The notes under the pieces were generated by a model, which ran no database searches, was not told the DNA's origin, and was given only the letters and a program-made list of their open reading frames with translations. This document shows positions 1 through 8,080 of a stretch of 28,964 bases of DNA, in pieces. A program made the position numbers and the translations under genes. This DNA comes from DATKBT01 sp035546295. Its GTDB lineage: Bacteria; Acidobacteriota; Thermoanaerobaculia; Multivoradales; Multivoraceae. Every line of letters starts with the position of its first letter. The first letter of the stretch is position 1. Location of the stretch: assembly GCA_035546295.1 (NCBI GenBank), contig DATKBT010000138.1, positions 1 through 28,964 of the forward strand, written 5' to 3'.

Positions 1-32
1 GACACCGCCGCCGCCGACACCGACGCCCCCGC

Positions 33-38
33 TACAAT
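33..38 (+). promoter_or_regulatory. Candidate -10 box upstream of the exported oxidoreductase
   Basis: TACAAT differs from the sigma70 -10 consensus by one base. It lies in otherwise GC-only DNA 120 bp before the start at 159. The same hexamer precedes two other genes here (17765 on +, 26003 on -). No convincing -35 box is visible at a 17-bp spacing. The rest of 1-158 shows nothing recognisable except the ribosome binding site AGAGGAG at 144-150. Confidence 0.35.
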
Positions 39-158
39 CGACCAACGAGCCCCCGACGATCGAAGGCAGCGCGCGAGCCCGCGGCACCAGCACCGGAAAC
101 CTCGGGCCACGCGGACAACGCTGCCACCGCCCCATCCGCTCTCAGAGGAGCCCACGCC

Positions 159-1520
159 ATGAAGCCGAGTCCCGAGCCCGAGCCCGCGAGCGCCGCCAAC
201 GTCACCCGTCGCCGCTTCGTCCAGACCGCGTCGGTGGCCGCGGCCGGCTGGACGATCGTGCCCCGCCACGTGCTCGGCCGCGGCTACCAGGCGCCCTCCG
301 ACACGCTCAACATCGCCGGCATCGGCGCTGCCGGCAAGGGCGCCAGCGACATCGACGGCTGCGCCGGCGAGAACATCGTGGCTCTCTGCGACGTCGACTT
401 CGAGCATGCGCGGAGCACGGTCGCCGAGTACCCCGACGCCAAGCGCTACGCGGACTTCCGCGTGATGCTCGACGAGGAGCCCGGCATCGACGCGGTCACC
501 GTGTCGACCCCCGATCACACCCACGCGGTGATCGCGCTCGAGGCGATGCGCCGGGGCAAGCACGTCTTCTGCCAGAAGCCGCTGACCCGCACCCTCGAGG
601 AGTGCCGCAAGCTGGTCGACGTCGCGCGCGAGACCGGAGTCGCCACCCAGATGGGGAACCAGGGGCACGCGATGGAGGGCACGCGCCAGATCCGCGAGTG
701 GCTCGAGGCCGGCCTCATCGGCGACGTGCGCGAGATCCACTTCTGGACCAACCGTCCGATCTGGAAGCAGGCGGTCGACCGACCGACCGAGGCGCACCAC
801 GTTCCCGAGCACGTCGACTGGGATCTCTGGCTCGGCCCCTCGCCCGAGCGCCCCTACCACCCCGACTACTACCACCCGTTCTCGTGGCGCGGATGGTGGG
901 ACTTCGGCACGGGGGCCCTGGGGGACATGGCCTGCCACATCATGGACGCGGCGTTTTGGGCCTACGACCTGCGCGATCCGTCCACCATCGTCGCCGAGAC
1001 CACGCGGCTCTACCCGGAGTCGCCCCCCGCCTCCTGCCGCATCGTCTACGAGTTCCCGGCCAGCGGCGGCCGTCCGGCGATGACGGCGGTGTGGCGCGAC
1101 GGCGGCCTGTTGCCTCCCAGGCACCCCTCTTACGACGGGAGGCTGCCCTGGCCGGGCGCGACCAGCGGATCGGCCTTCTTCGGCTCCAAGGGTCTGCTGA
1201 TCGGCGGCACCTACGGCGAGAACCCGCAGCTGTACCCCGCCAAGCTGATGGAGGAGGCCACCGCTTCGCCGCCGCCGCAGAAGTACCCGCGCACCGGCGG
1301 CGTCATGGAGGAGTGGATCGCGGCCTGCAAGGGGGGCGACACGGCGCCCGGCTCGAACTTCGTCGACCACGCGGGGCCGCTCACCGAGATGGTGCTGCTC
1401 GGCAACCTCGCGGTGCGCACCGGCGAGACGATCCGCTGGGACTCGAAGAAGATGACCGCCGGCTCCGCCACCGCCAACGAGCTGATCGGCGCCGCCTACC
1501 GCAAGGGCTGGTCGCTCTGA
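159..1520 (+). CDS. TAT-exported Gfo/Idh/MocA family oxidoreductase
   Basis: This is a 453-residue NAD(P)-dependent oxidoreductase of the Gfo/Idh/MocA family; members act on sugars, inositols or related polyols, but the substrate cannot be told from sequence. The N-terminus carries a twin-arginine signal (TRRRFVQ, residues 16-22) followed by a short hydrophobic stretch, so the folded enzyme is probably exported by the Tat system. The Rossmann dinucleotide motif GIGAAGKG is at 54-61. The usual EKP motif appears as QKP at 139-141, with Lys140, the expected active-site lysine, kept. PDHTHA at 118-123 is also typical. The ATG has a good Shine-Dalgarno sequence, AGAGGAG, 8 nt upstream. Such exported paralogues are common in Acidobacteriota, Planctomycetota and Verrucomicrobiota. 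The gene stands alone; repeats begin 7 bp after its stop. Confidence 0.9.
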   Translation: MKPSPEPEPASAANVTRRRFVQTASVAAAGWTIVPRHVLGRGYQAPSDTLNIAGIGAAGKGASDIDGCAGENIVALCDVDFEHARSTVAEYPDAKRYADFRVMLDEEPGIDAVTVSTPDHTHAVIALEAMRRGKHVFCQKPLTRTLEECRKLVDVARETGVATQMGNQGHAMEGTRQIREWLEAGLIGDVREIHFWTNRPIWKQAVDRPTEAHHVPEHVDWDLWLGPSPERPYHPDYYHPFSWRGWWDFGTGALGDMACHIMDAAFWAYDLRDPSTIVAETTRLYPESPPASCRIVYEFPASGGRPAMTAVWRDGGLLPPRHPSYDGRLPWPGATSGSAFFGSKGLLIGGTYGENPQLYPAKLMEEATASPPPQKYPRTGGVMEEWIAACKGGDTAPGSNFVDHAGPLTEMVLLGNLAVRTGETIRWDSKKMTAGSATANELIGAAYRKGWSL

Positions 1521-1526
1521 CCTTCG

Positions 1527-1563
1527 GATGTGCAGGTAGCACATCCTGCGGTCAGATGTTCTC
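1527..1563 (+). repeat. 37-bp direct repeat, copy A, with a hairpin
   Basis: It matches 1688-1724 at 33 of 37 positions. The first 19 bases fold into a perfect 7-bp stem (GATGTGC / GCACATC, loop AGGTA), followed by the conserved tail TCCTGCGGTCAGATGT. It starts 7 bp after the oxidoreductase stop codon, so it may also act in 3'-end formation. Confidence 0.75.
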
Positions 1564-1576
1564 CCCCCCAAACCCC

Positions 1577-1630
1577 CCAAGGGGAGCCTCGCAAGGCGCC
1601 CGTCCCAAGCGACGGGCGCCGCTCGGGGCC
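1577..1630. repeat. REP-like palindromic element, copy 1
   Basis: The core is a perfect 10-bp stem, GGCGCCCGTC (1595-1604) with GACGGGCGCC (1611-1620), loop CCAAGC. It is preceded by CCAAGGGGAGCCTCGCAA and followed by GCTCGGGGCC. A second copy is at 9202-9258. Both copies follow the stop codon of a plus-strand gene, by 57 and 42 bp. Confidence 0.8.
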
Positions 1631-1687
1631 TCGACACAACCGACCACGCCCGTTCCACTCTCGGCTCCTTCACGCTCGCCGGCAACC

Positions 1688-1724
1688 GATGTGCACCTAG
1701 CACGTCCTGCGGTCAGATGTCCTC
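1688..1724 (+). repeat. 37-bp direct repeat, copy B
   Basis: This is the partner of 1527-1563. The stem is kept, with one change turning an A-T pair into a G-T wobble (GATGTGC / GCACGTC), while the loop changes from AGGTA to ACCTA. The tail TCCTGCGGTCAGATGT is identical. The two copies bracket the REP-like element. Confidence 0.75.
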
Positions 1725-1925
1725 ATTGCACAGCAACAGGATGACGATGCCGGCAGTCGGCCAGCGCGGAGACCGGCCGCCACGGGTCGACGAACAGCTC
1801 GTTCCGGGAAAGCGCCCGAAGGGGGTCACGATCGGGCCGCGGCGTTCGATCTCGATTCAGCGCGTCTCGGCTGAGCGCCCAGACGGCCGGCCACCGCCAA
1901 GCCGCTCGCCGGACGAGGGGCAGGA

Positions 1926-4727
1926 ATGACCGCGACGCTGCCTCCGATCGCGACCCGCCCGCAGGATCGCCCGCTGCACGAGGACGTGCGCTGGCTGTCG
2001 AGCGCGCTGGGGCGCGTCATCGCCCGGCTCGAGGGGGAGGCCGCCTTCGAAGCGGTCGAGGGGCTGCGCGTCGCGTGCCGGGCTCGCCGGCGCGACGACC
2101 GGGAGGCGGCCAGCCTCGAGCGGCTGCTCGATCGGGTCGCCGACCTGCCGCTCGACACCGCCGCGGTCGTGGCGCGCGCCTTCACGCTCTTCTTCCTGCT
2201 GATCAACACCGTCGAGCAGGTGCACCGGGTGCGGCGACGGCGCGCCTACCCGGGGGACCCGCCGCAACCGGCCTCGCCGCGCTGGGCGCTGCGCCGGATG
2301 CGCGCGCGGGGAATCGGCGCCGACCAGGCCGAGAGCCTGCTGCGCCGCTTGCGCGTCCAGCCGGTGCTCACCGCCCACCCCACCGAGGCGACCCGGCAGA
2401 CCGTTTTGATGCTGCAGTCGCGCGTGGCCGAGTTGCTGCTCGAGCGCGACCAGGCCCAGGGGGTCGATCGGGACTCGATCGAGCAGCGGCTCGAGGCCGA
2501 GGTCGAGCTGCTCTGGCTGACCTCGGAGCTGCGCCCCGATCGCCCGTCGGTGCTCGACGAGGTGTCGGGCGTCCTCTGGTACCTCGAGGAGCGGCTGGTG
2601 ACCGCCGCCGAGGAGGCGGCGCGCGACCTCGCGCGCGCCTTCGAGCAAGAGTACGAGCGGCCGCTCGGCCTCGGCGCCGCGCGCTTCACCCCGGTGCGCT
2701 CCGGCACATGGGTGGGCGGCGATCGCGACGGCAACCCCTTCGTGACCCCGGAGGTGACCCTGGCCGCCGCCCGCCGCGCCGCGCACCGGATCCTCGGCCA
2801 CTACCGCGAGGAGGTCGCCGAGCTGGTCGAACGGCTCTCGATCTCCACGCGGATCACGCCGGCGCCCTCCGAGCTGGTCGAGTCGATCGCCGACGACCGG
2901 ATCCTCCTGCCCCAGGTGTGGGAGCGCGACGGCCGGCGGGACGTCGCCGAGCCGGTCCGGCTCAAGCTGAGCTTCGTCGACGCCCGCCTCGAGGCCACCC
3001 GCGCCCGGATCGCGGCCGCCGACGCGGGGAGGGCCGAGGAGCATCCCGCGGCCTACTCCGCGGTCGAAGAGCTGCTCGCCGACCTCGACGTGGTGAGGGG
3101 AGCGGTGGCCCGAGCGGGCGCCGACCAGGTGCTGCTCTCGTTGATCGATCCGCTGCTCGCGCGCATCCGGGCTCACGGCTTCTACGGGCTGCGCATGGAC
3201 CTCCGCCAGGACGCCGCGGTCCACACCGAGGCCCTCGATCAGCTCGGCGAAGCGGTCGGTGTCGGCCCGCTCGACGGCGCGGCGCTCCGGCGCGAGCTGC
3301 TCGGTCAACGCCCGCTGCTCGGCCCGCACCTGCGTCTCGCCGAGACCGCGCGCGGGACGATCGCGGTGTTCGACGCCGCCCGTCTCCTCCAGTCCGAGCT
3401 CGCCCCGGAAGCCGTGGAGACCTACGTGATCTCGATGGCCAGGAGCGCCGACGATCTCCTGCGCGTCCTGTTGCTGGCGCGCGAGACCGGGCTGGTCGAT
3501 CTCGCCGGCGATCCGCCGCGCTCCCGGCTCGACGTCGTTCCGCTGTTCGAGACCCTCGACGACCTGGTGGCGGCGCCGCGCGTGATGCGCGAGCTGTTCG
3601 GCGATCCTGTGTACCGGCGCCAGCTCGCCGCTCGCGAGCGCCGCCAGGAGGTCATGCTCGGCTACTCCGACTCCGCCAAGGACGCCGGGATCCTGCCCGC
3701 GGCCTGGGCGCTCTACCGGGCTCAGGAGGAGCTCGCGGTCACCGCGCGCGAGGCCGGGGTCGAGCTGACGCTGTTCCACGGCCGGGGCGGGACGGTCGGG
3801 CGCGGCGGCGGATCGCCGGTCTATCGCGCGCTCGCCGCCATCCCGCCGGACACCGTCGACGGCCGGATCAAGATCACCGAGCAGGGAGAGGTCATCTCCC
3901 AGAAGTTCGGGCTGGCGCCGCTCGCCGTGCGCTCGCTCGAGGTGATGCTCACGGGAACCCTGATGACCTCGGTCAGCGACTGGCGCGAGCACCTGGAGGC
4001 CGGCGCCGAGCAGCGGTTCCGCGAGCTGATGGACGAGATCGCAGGTCTCGCCCTCCCCATCTATCGCGACCTCGTCTACGGCGACCCGGCGCTCTATCGT
4101 TTCTTCCTCGAGGTCACACCGGTGCGCGAGCTCGCCCACGTCCACTTCGGCTCGCGCCCCGCCTACCGGGAGCGCGGCGGCGGGGCCGATCGTTCCGAGA
4201 CCCTGCGCGGCATCCGCGCCATCCCCTGGACGTTCGGGTGGACCCAGATGCGCCTGATGCTCCCCGCCTGGCTGGGCGTCGGCTCGGCGCTCGAGGCGAT
4301 CGCGGCGCGACCGGCCGGTCTCGCCGCGTTGAGGCAGATGGCGGCGGTGTGGCCGTTCTTCGACGACCTGCTGGGGAAGATCGAGATGGTCTGCGCCAAG
4401 GCCGACCTCGACGTCGCGAGGCTCTACGTCGAGACGCTCGGTGACGGCCACGGCGAGCTGTTCGAGCGCCTGGTGGAGGAGCACCTGCGCACGGTGCAGG
4501 CGCTGCGCACCATTCGCCAGAGCGACTACCTGCTCGACGACCAGCCGGTGCTGCAGGCGTCGATCCAGCTCAGGAACCCCTACGTGGACCCGCTCTCGCT
4601 GCTCCAGGTCGCTCTCCTGCGGCGCAAGCGCGGGCTCGACGACGAGGACCCCGAGCTCGAGACGATCGACGCCATCCTGGGCACGGTGACCAACGGTCTG
4701 GCGCAGGGGATGCGCAACACCGGGTAG
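1926..4727 (+). CDS. ppc: Phosphoenolpyruvate carboxylase
   Basis: This is a complete 933-residue PEP carboxylase, which carboxylates PEP with bicarbonate to oxaloacetate to refill the TCA cycle. The catalytic motifs are present: LTAHPTEATRQT with His151, GGDRDGNPFVT, GYSDSAKDAG with Lys585, and LFHGRGGTVGRGGG with His618 and Arg620. These correspond to E. coli His138, Lys546, His579 and Arg581 at consistent offsets. ITEQGEVISQKFG follows, and the protein ends in the family's typical NGLAQGMRNTG. The glycine-rich loop reads GRGGGSPVY rather than the common GRGGGPTY, a small variation. The ATG has GAGGGG 5 nt or so upstream. It is cytosolic and monocistronic as far as can be seen, and converges on the minus-strand propeller gene. 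Confidence 0.98.
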   Translation: MTATLPPIATRPQDRPLHEDVRWLSSALGRVIARLEGEAAFEAVEGLRVACRARRRDDREAASLERLLDRVADLPLDTAAVVARAFTLFFLLINTVEQVHRVRRRRAYPGDPPQPASPRWALRRMRARGIGADQAESLLRRLRVQPVLTAHPTEATRQTVLMLQSRVAELLLERDQAQGVDRDSIEQRLEAEVELLWLTSELRPDRPSVLDEVSGVLWYLEERLVTAAEEAARDLARAFEQEYERPLGLGAARFTPVRSGTWVGGDRDGNPFVTPEVTLAAARRAAHRILGHYREEVAELVERLSISTRITPAPSELVESIADDRILLPQVWERDGRRDVAEPVRLKLSFVDARLEATRARIAAADAGRAEEHPAAYSAVEELLADLDVVRGAVARAGADQVLLSLIDPLLARIRAHGFYGLRMDLRQDAAVHTEALDQLGEAVGVGPLDGAALRRELLGQRPLLGPHLRLAETARGTIAVFDAARLLQSELAPEAVETYVISMARSADDLLRVLLLARETGLVDLAGDPPRSRLDVVPLFETLDDLVAAPRVMRELFGDPVYRRQLAARERRQEVMLGYSDSAKDAGILPAAWALYRAQEELAVTAREAGVELTLFHGRGGTVGRGGGSPVYRALAAIPPDTVDGRIKITEQGEVISQKFGLAPLAVRSLEVMLTGTLMTSVSDWREHLEAGAEQRFRELMDEIAGLALPIYRDLVYGDPALYRFFLEVTPVRELAHVHFGSRPAYRERGGGADRSETLRGIRAIPWTFGWTQMRLMLPAWLGVGSALEAIAARPAGLAALRQMAAVWPFFDDLLGKIEMVCAKADLDVARLYVETLGDGHGELFERLVEEHLRTVQALRTIRQSDYLLDDQPVLQASIQLRNPYVDPLSLLQVALLRRKRGLDDEDPELETIDAILGTVTNGLAQGMRNTG

Positions 4728-4732
4728 CCTCC

Positions 4733-4769
4733 GATCTGCTTGGGCGCGCTGCGCGCGCTATGGCAGATC
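4733..4769 (+). terminator. Hairpin after ppc, candidate terminator without U-tract
   Basis: GATCTGC (4733-4739) pairs perfectly with GCAGATC (4763-4769). The interior is a GCGCGC-rich segment that can itself fold. It begins 6 nt after the stop codon. No run of T follows, so it is not a classical intrinsic terminator. Confidence 0.45.
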
Positions 4770-5003
4770 TCCGGCTAGCGATTTCTCGCGGCTCCAGGCG
4801 CCTCCGGCGCGTCGCCGCGGACAGCCGTAGAACCGAGCGACTGTTGCTGCGTACACCGACGGTGACTCGGAAGCCTCCTAAGCCGGAATTCTGTCGACGC
4901 TTGGCTCGACAGGCGCTTCGACGCGTGGACACGAGCACAGGCGAGCTCGCTCGGCTGCACGGTTGGGATCGACCCTCTCCGGCCATCGCCGCCAGAGGCG
5001 AGC

Positions 5004-5042
5004 CGGGGAGGAGCCGCCCGGTGGGGCTCCTCCCCGACCGGG
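5004..5042 (-). terminator. Strong hairpin after the BNR-repeat gene, with an alternative fold
   Basis: CGGGGAGGAGCC (5004-5015) and GGCTCCTCCCCG (5025-5036) form a perfect 12-bp stem with a 9-nt loop, 11 bp downstream of the minus-strand stop. A competing fold uses CCCGGT (5017-5022) with ACCGGG (5037-5042) plus an inner GGGG/CCCC. The two cannot form together. No U-tract follows on either strand. Confidence 0.55.
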
Positions 5043-5047
5043 TCAGG

Positions 5048-7507
5048 TCAGTCGGAGGCGCCGACGCCGCCGAGCTTGTAGCTGCCCCGCCCGAGCGTGC
5101 TGGCGATGAGCACGTCGCTCGAGGCGTCGTAGTCGAGGTCGAACACCGGGACGGTGGGCAGACCGGTCCCCATCGGCTTCCACGACGTGAAGCCGCGGTT
5201 CTCGCGCGCCACGAAGGCGCCGTTGTTCATGCCGACGATGATCGCGTCGTTGCTCTCCCCCGGGTCGTCGTCGTCGAGCCGCTCGACGTAGGTGATCGCA
5301 TAGCAGATGCCGGCGGCGCTGTCCCCGAGGTCACCGGTGAGCTCGGTCCAGGTGGCGCCGGCGTCCGCAGTCGAGAACACCCGGCCGGCCGTGTTGCAGA
5401 CCACCGCCCGCTGCCAGTCCGACGGATCGATCACGATGTCCCGGACCGTGGATCCCGTGCCGTTGCCCGGGAAGGTCGGCGACTGCACGAACGGCGTGCC
5501 GGACGCCCCGGTGCGCACGAAGATCGTGTCGTTCGAGCCGACGTAGACCACGTCCGGGTTGCCCGGCGAGCCGTAGGAGACGGCGTCGCGCCCGCTGCCG
5601 TTGACCAGGATCCCCGGGCCCACCGCCTGGATCGTGTCGCCTCGGTCGAAGGTCTCGTAGACGCCGTTGGCGGCGCCGATGATCAGCCTGAAAGGGTTCA
5701 CCGCGTTCATCTCGACCGGCGTCACGAACTGGTAGACGGGAGGCGCTCCCCCACCGACCAGCGTCCGCGCCGGGAAGGTGAAGCCGAGGAACCCGTTGCT
5801 CGGATTCCAGAACGTCCGCACGAACGCCTGCAGCCCCTGGGCGGAGTTGTAGCGGGTCGAGAAGGCCGGGTTCGAAAAGTCGTCAACCGCGGTGTCGCCG
5901 CCGTCGCCGCTGAGCAGCAGGAACCAGTTCTTGGCGTCCGGGACGTCCTGCACCTCGCTGCCGTTGTCCTGGGTGCCGCCGAACAGGATGTCGGAGAGCG
6001 CGTCGTAGGACGAGCTGTGCATCTCGATGACCTGTAGGTCGCCGGCGAGCGAGAACCAGTCTCCAGCCGCGCTGCGCGGAGCGGTGCGGCGGTAGATGCC
6101 GCCGTCGTCGGTCTGGAGCAGGTTGCCGGAGGCATCGAACACCATCTCGCGGCTGTCGGCGTGCGGCGAGCTCGACGAGGCCGTGCCGCCGCCCGGAGCT
6201 CCGAGATCGGCGCGGTGGGTCAGGTGGGCCCACTGCGAGCCCGACGGCTGGGAGGCATCGCCGCGGAACAGGCGGCCGGAGAAGTTGAAGGCGCCGATCG
6301 AGTTCGGGAACTGCGGCAGCGCCGGGTTTCCCGAGCCTTCGGCCGCGAACGGCTGCCGGTCGCCGCCCACGTAGACGATGTTGGGATCGGTGGGGTCGGC
6401 CACGATCGACATGTGGATCGACGCCTGCCCGCCGGGGTGGATGCCGATGAACACCCCGTCCTCGACGGTCCCCGGCAGGTCCATCGCCTGCCAGGTGCCG
6501 CCGCCGTCGCCGGAGCGGAAGACCCCGGCGAGGCGCCCGCTATTGGCGATCACGACGTAGACGTTGTTCGACTGCCCGACCGCGATCTCGATGTTGCTGG
6601 TCGGTAGCCCCAGGATCAGCGAGTCGATCGCCGCATCGCTCACTTTGGTCCAGGTGGCGCCGGTGTCATCGCTGCGGTAGACGCCGTTCTGAAGTCCGAG
6701 GAGGTTGGCGAAGTTGACGTTCGTGTAGAGACGGCTCGGGTCGTTCGGATCACCGACCAGGTCGTAGGCCACGCCGAGCGGCAGCCCCGAGCCGGCCGCG
6801 CCGCTGATCCGCTCGAAGCTGGCGCCGCCGTCTGTCGAGCGGAAGATCCCGATGTTGCCGAAGGTGAAGGCGTCCGCGACGTCGACCGAGACCACCAGGG
6901 TCGACCCCCGCGCCGCCACTCCCGAAACGTTCTTGCCGAGCAGCACGCCGCCGCCGTCGATCGGCTTCCAGTGGTTGCCGGCGTTGGTCGTTCGCAGCAG
7001 CCCCGTGCGCGGGCCGCCGAGGCGGCCGAACGAGCTCCACCGGCCGACCCCGGCCACCAGGGTGCGGCTCCGGCGGTCGGTCGGGTCGAACTCGAGAGCC
7101 CCGATCGACAGCGATGCCTGAGCGTCGGTGAGCTGGCGCCAGCTCGGCTCGAGGGCGGTCGCGTTGGTGGTGCGCCAGATCCCGCCGTTGACGGTGCCGA
7201 CGTAGACCACGTCGGGATCGCTCGGATGCGCGACGACGGTGTGGATCGCGCCCTCCGCCTGGTTGTCGGGGACCACGTTCTCGATCTGCGCGAACTCGAG
7301 CGGCGCGGGTCCCTGCGCCTGCCAGCGACCGCCGAACCCCTGCGCCTGGGAGCTGCCCGCCAGCGCCGGCAGACCGGCGACGAGAAGCGCGAGGACCAGT
7401 GCGCCGGAGCGGCTGACCCAAGGCGCCGGGGTGTCCTGACCGCGGCCGTCGGGTCTGCCAGTCGTGATTCCGATTCCTCGCGGCTGCACGTCACGGGCCG
7501 CGTCCAC
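5048..7507 (-). CDS. Secreted BNR/Asp-box (sortilin-like) beta-propeller protein
   Basis: With the GTG at 7507 this is about 819 residues. A signal peptide (hydrophobic core GALVLALLVAGLPALAG, then AQG) predicts export. The mature part is built of repeated Asp-box blades: FRSTDGGASFERI, YRSDDTGATWTKV, VFRSGDGGGTWQAM and FSTADAGATWTEL, with recurring phrases such as DPDVVYVGTVNGGIWRTT. This is the VPS10/sortilin-like or sialidase-type propeller fold. No sialidase or glycosidase active site can be identified, so the catalytic or binding role is unknown. The start is uncertain: GTG codons at 7507 and 7489 are both possible and neither has a Shine-Dalgarno sequence. The frame stays open to a TTG at 7786, but that stretch has many A/T third positions and looks non-coding. 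It is transcribed divergently from the PQQ-like gene. Confidence 0.8.
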   Translation of the reverse strand: MDAARDVQPRGIGITTGRPDGRGQDTPAPWVSRSGALVLALLVAGLPALAGSSQAQGFGGRWQAQGPAPLEFAQIENVVPDNQAEGAIHTVVAHPSDPDVVYVGTVNGGIWRTTNATALEPSWRQLTDAQASLSIGALEFDPTDRRSRTLVAGVGRWSSFGRLGGPRTGLLRTTNAGNHWKPIDGGGVLLGKNVSGVAARGSTLVVSVDVADAFTFGNIGIFRSTDGGASFERISGAAGSGLPLGVAYDLVGDPNDPSRLYTNVNFANLLGLQNGVYRSDDTGATWTKVSDAAIDSLILGLPTSNIEIAVGQSNNVYVVIANSGRLAGVFRSGDGGGTWQAMDLPGTVEDGVFIGIHPGGQASIHMSIVADPTDPNIVYVGGDRQPFAAEGSGNPALPQFPNSIGAFNFSGRLFRGDASQPSGSQWAHLTHRADLGAPGGGTASSSSPHADSREMVFDASGNLLQTDDGGIYRRTAPRSAAGDWFSLAGDLQVIEMHSSSYDALSDILFGGTQDNGSEVQDVPDAKNWFLLLSGDGGDTAVDDFSNPAFSTRYNSAQGLQAFVRTFWNPSNGFLGFTFPARTLVGGGAPPVYQFVTPVEMNAVNPFRLIIGAANGVYETFDRGDTIQAVGPGILVNGSGRDAVSYGSPGNPDVVYVGSNDTIFVRTGASGTPFVQSPTFPGNGTGSTVRDIVIDPSDWQRAVVCNTAGRVFSTADAGATWTELTGDLGDSAAGICYAITYVERLDDDDPGESNDAIIVGMNNGAFVARENRGFTSWKPMGTGLPTVPVFDLDYDASSDVLIASTLGRGSYKLGGVGASD

Positions 7508-8080
7508 TCGATGGTGCGTCGTCGATTGCAATTCAGACCTCGCTTCTTCTGCGACAGATTGGAGCGTGTGCGAGCGCGCGGAGGGATCCGCGCCCCAGGG
7601 TTCGGATTGCGCTGAACGCCGCCCGGCGGCCGCACTGCGACCAGCCGCGAGACGTACAGCTTCGGCGACCACTCGTGGTGGAGAACGTCGACAGTTCGGG
7701 GGCGCCGGAGACGGGGCGGACGAGAGCTCGAGGCACTCGAGCCGCCTAGCCCCGGCGGGGAAACCGACGATCGTCGACTGGGCCAAGGAAGAGCAACGAA
7801 GGAGCGAATACGTGAGCTGTGTATCCGCAACTCAGAGCTTGACTCGGCAAGCTAGCGCCGCTAGGTTGTCGAGTCAAGGCGACTTCACTCAGAGCTGTGG
7901 AGAGCGTTGACGCATCAAGCTAGGAGACACCTCTTGAAGGCGTCCTTTTCGTCTCACTCGACCGCGTGGACCGAACGACCTCGAACTCAACGACCCGGGA
8001 CTGAACACCGCCGCACGGATCGGGAGCCCAGCAGTCCGGCCACCGTTCGCCGAACGTCCCCTCGAGCCACGGTTCGCGGG
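7508..8080. other. 573-bp divergent intergenic region
   Basis: It separates two divergent secreted propeller genes and is less GC-rich than its surroundings. Frames on both strands remain open through it, but with mixed third positions unlike the neighbouring genes. The main content is the palindrome at 7838-7878. A 10-bp direct repeat, ACTCAGAGCT, lies at 7830-7839 and 7887-7896 on either side. Confidence 0.5.
7838..7878. promoter_or_regulatory. 41-bp near-perfect palindrome, candidate symmetric bidirectional promoter
   Basis: The 20-bp arms around C7858 pair at 18 positions, with one G-T and one G-G. The ends pair as CTTGACTCG with CGAGTCAAG, the centre as CTAGCG with CGCTAG. Because of the symmetry, each strand carries TTGACT, exactly 17 bp, then TAGGTT (+, 7862-7867) or TAGCTT (-, 7854-7849), which is sigma70-like promoter geometry. 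Predicted starts are near 7874 on + and 7842 on -, facing the two divergent propeller genes. It could equally be the operator of an unseen dimeric regulator. Confidence 0.5.

Larger units (their letters stand above)
1521..1925. other. 405-bp gap filled with repeats and hairpins
   Basis: No gene is supported here. Open frames crossing it lose the strong G/C third-position bias of real genes nearby. It holds, in order, direct repeat A (1527-1563), a REP-like hairpin (1577-1630) and direct repeat B (1688-1724). A Shine-Dalgarno-like GAGGGG lies just before the next start at 1926. No clear sigma70 promoter for the downstream gene is visible. Confidence 0.6.
4728..5047. other. 320-bp intergenic region between convergent genes
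   Basis: No gene is supported. It holds three hairpins: 4733-4769 after ppc, 4891-4912 (CTGTCGA / TCGACAG, loop of 8) in the middle, and 5004-5042 after the minus-strand gene. It is probably a two-sided transcription termination region. Confidence 0.5.

Noticed and set aside
1857..4484. Very long open frame antisense to PEP carboxylase (and similar antisense frames elsewhere, e.g. 9773-13180)
   Set aside because: Products are His/Arg/Gly/Ala-rich without domains. Such frames arise because strong G/C third positions remove stop codons from the opposite strand.
4828..4930. tRNA-like fold after ppc (TTCGA near 4916, several small stems)
   Set aside because: No complete cloverleaf with acceptor stem, anticodon loop and GTTCRANYC loop can be drawn.
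7830..7896. Palindrome at 7838-7878 as a miniature transposable element with 10-bp target duplications
   Set aside because: The left direct repeat overlaps the palindrome by 2 bp while the right one is 8 bp away from it, so the repeats do not bound it as a target duplication would. Not fully excluded without a genome search.
7907..8080. N-terminal extension of the PQQ-like protein from TTG 7907, which has GGAG upstream
   Set aside because: More than a third of third positions are A/T, against almost none in the real gene, and the peptide is Arg/Ser-rich before a normal signal peptide starting at 8081.
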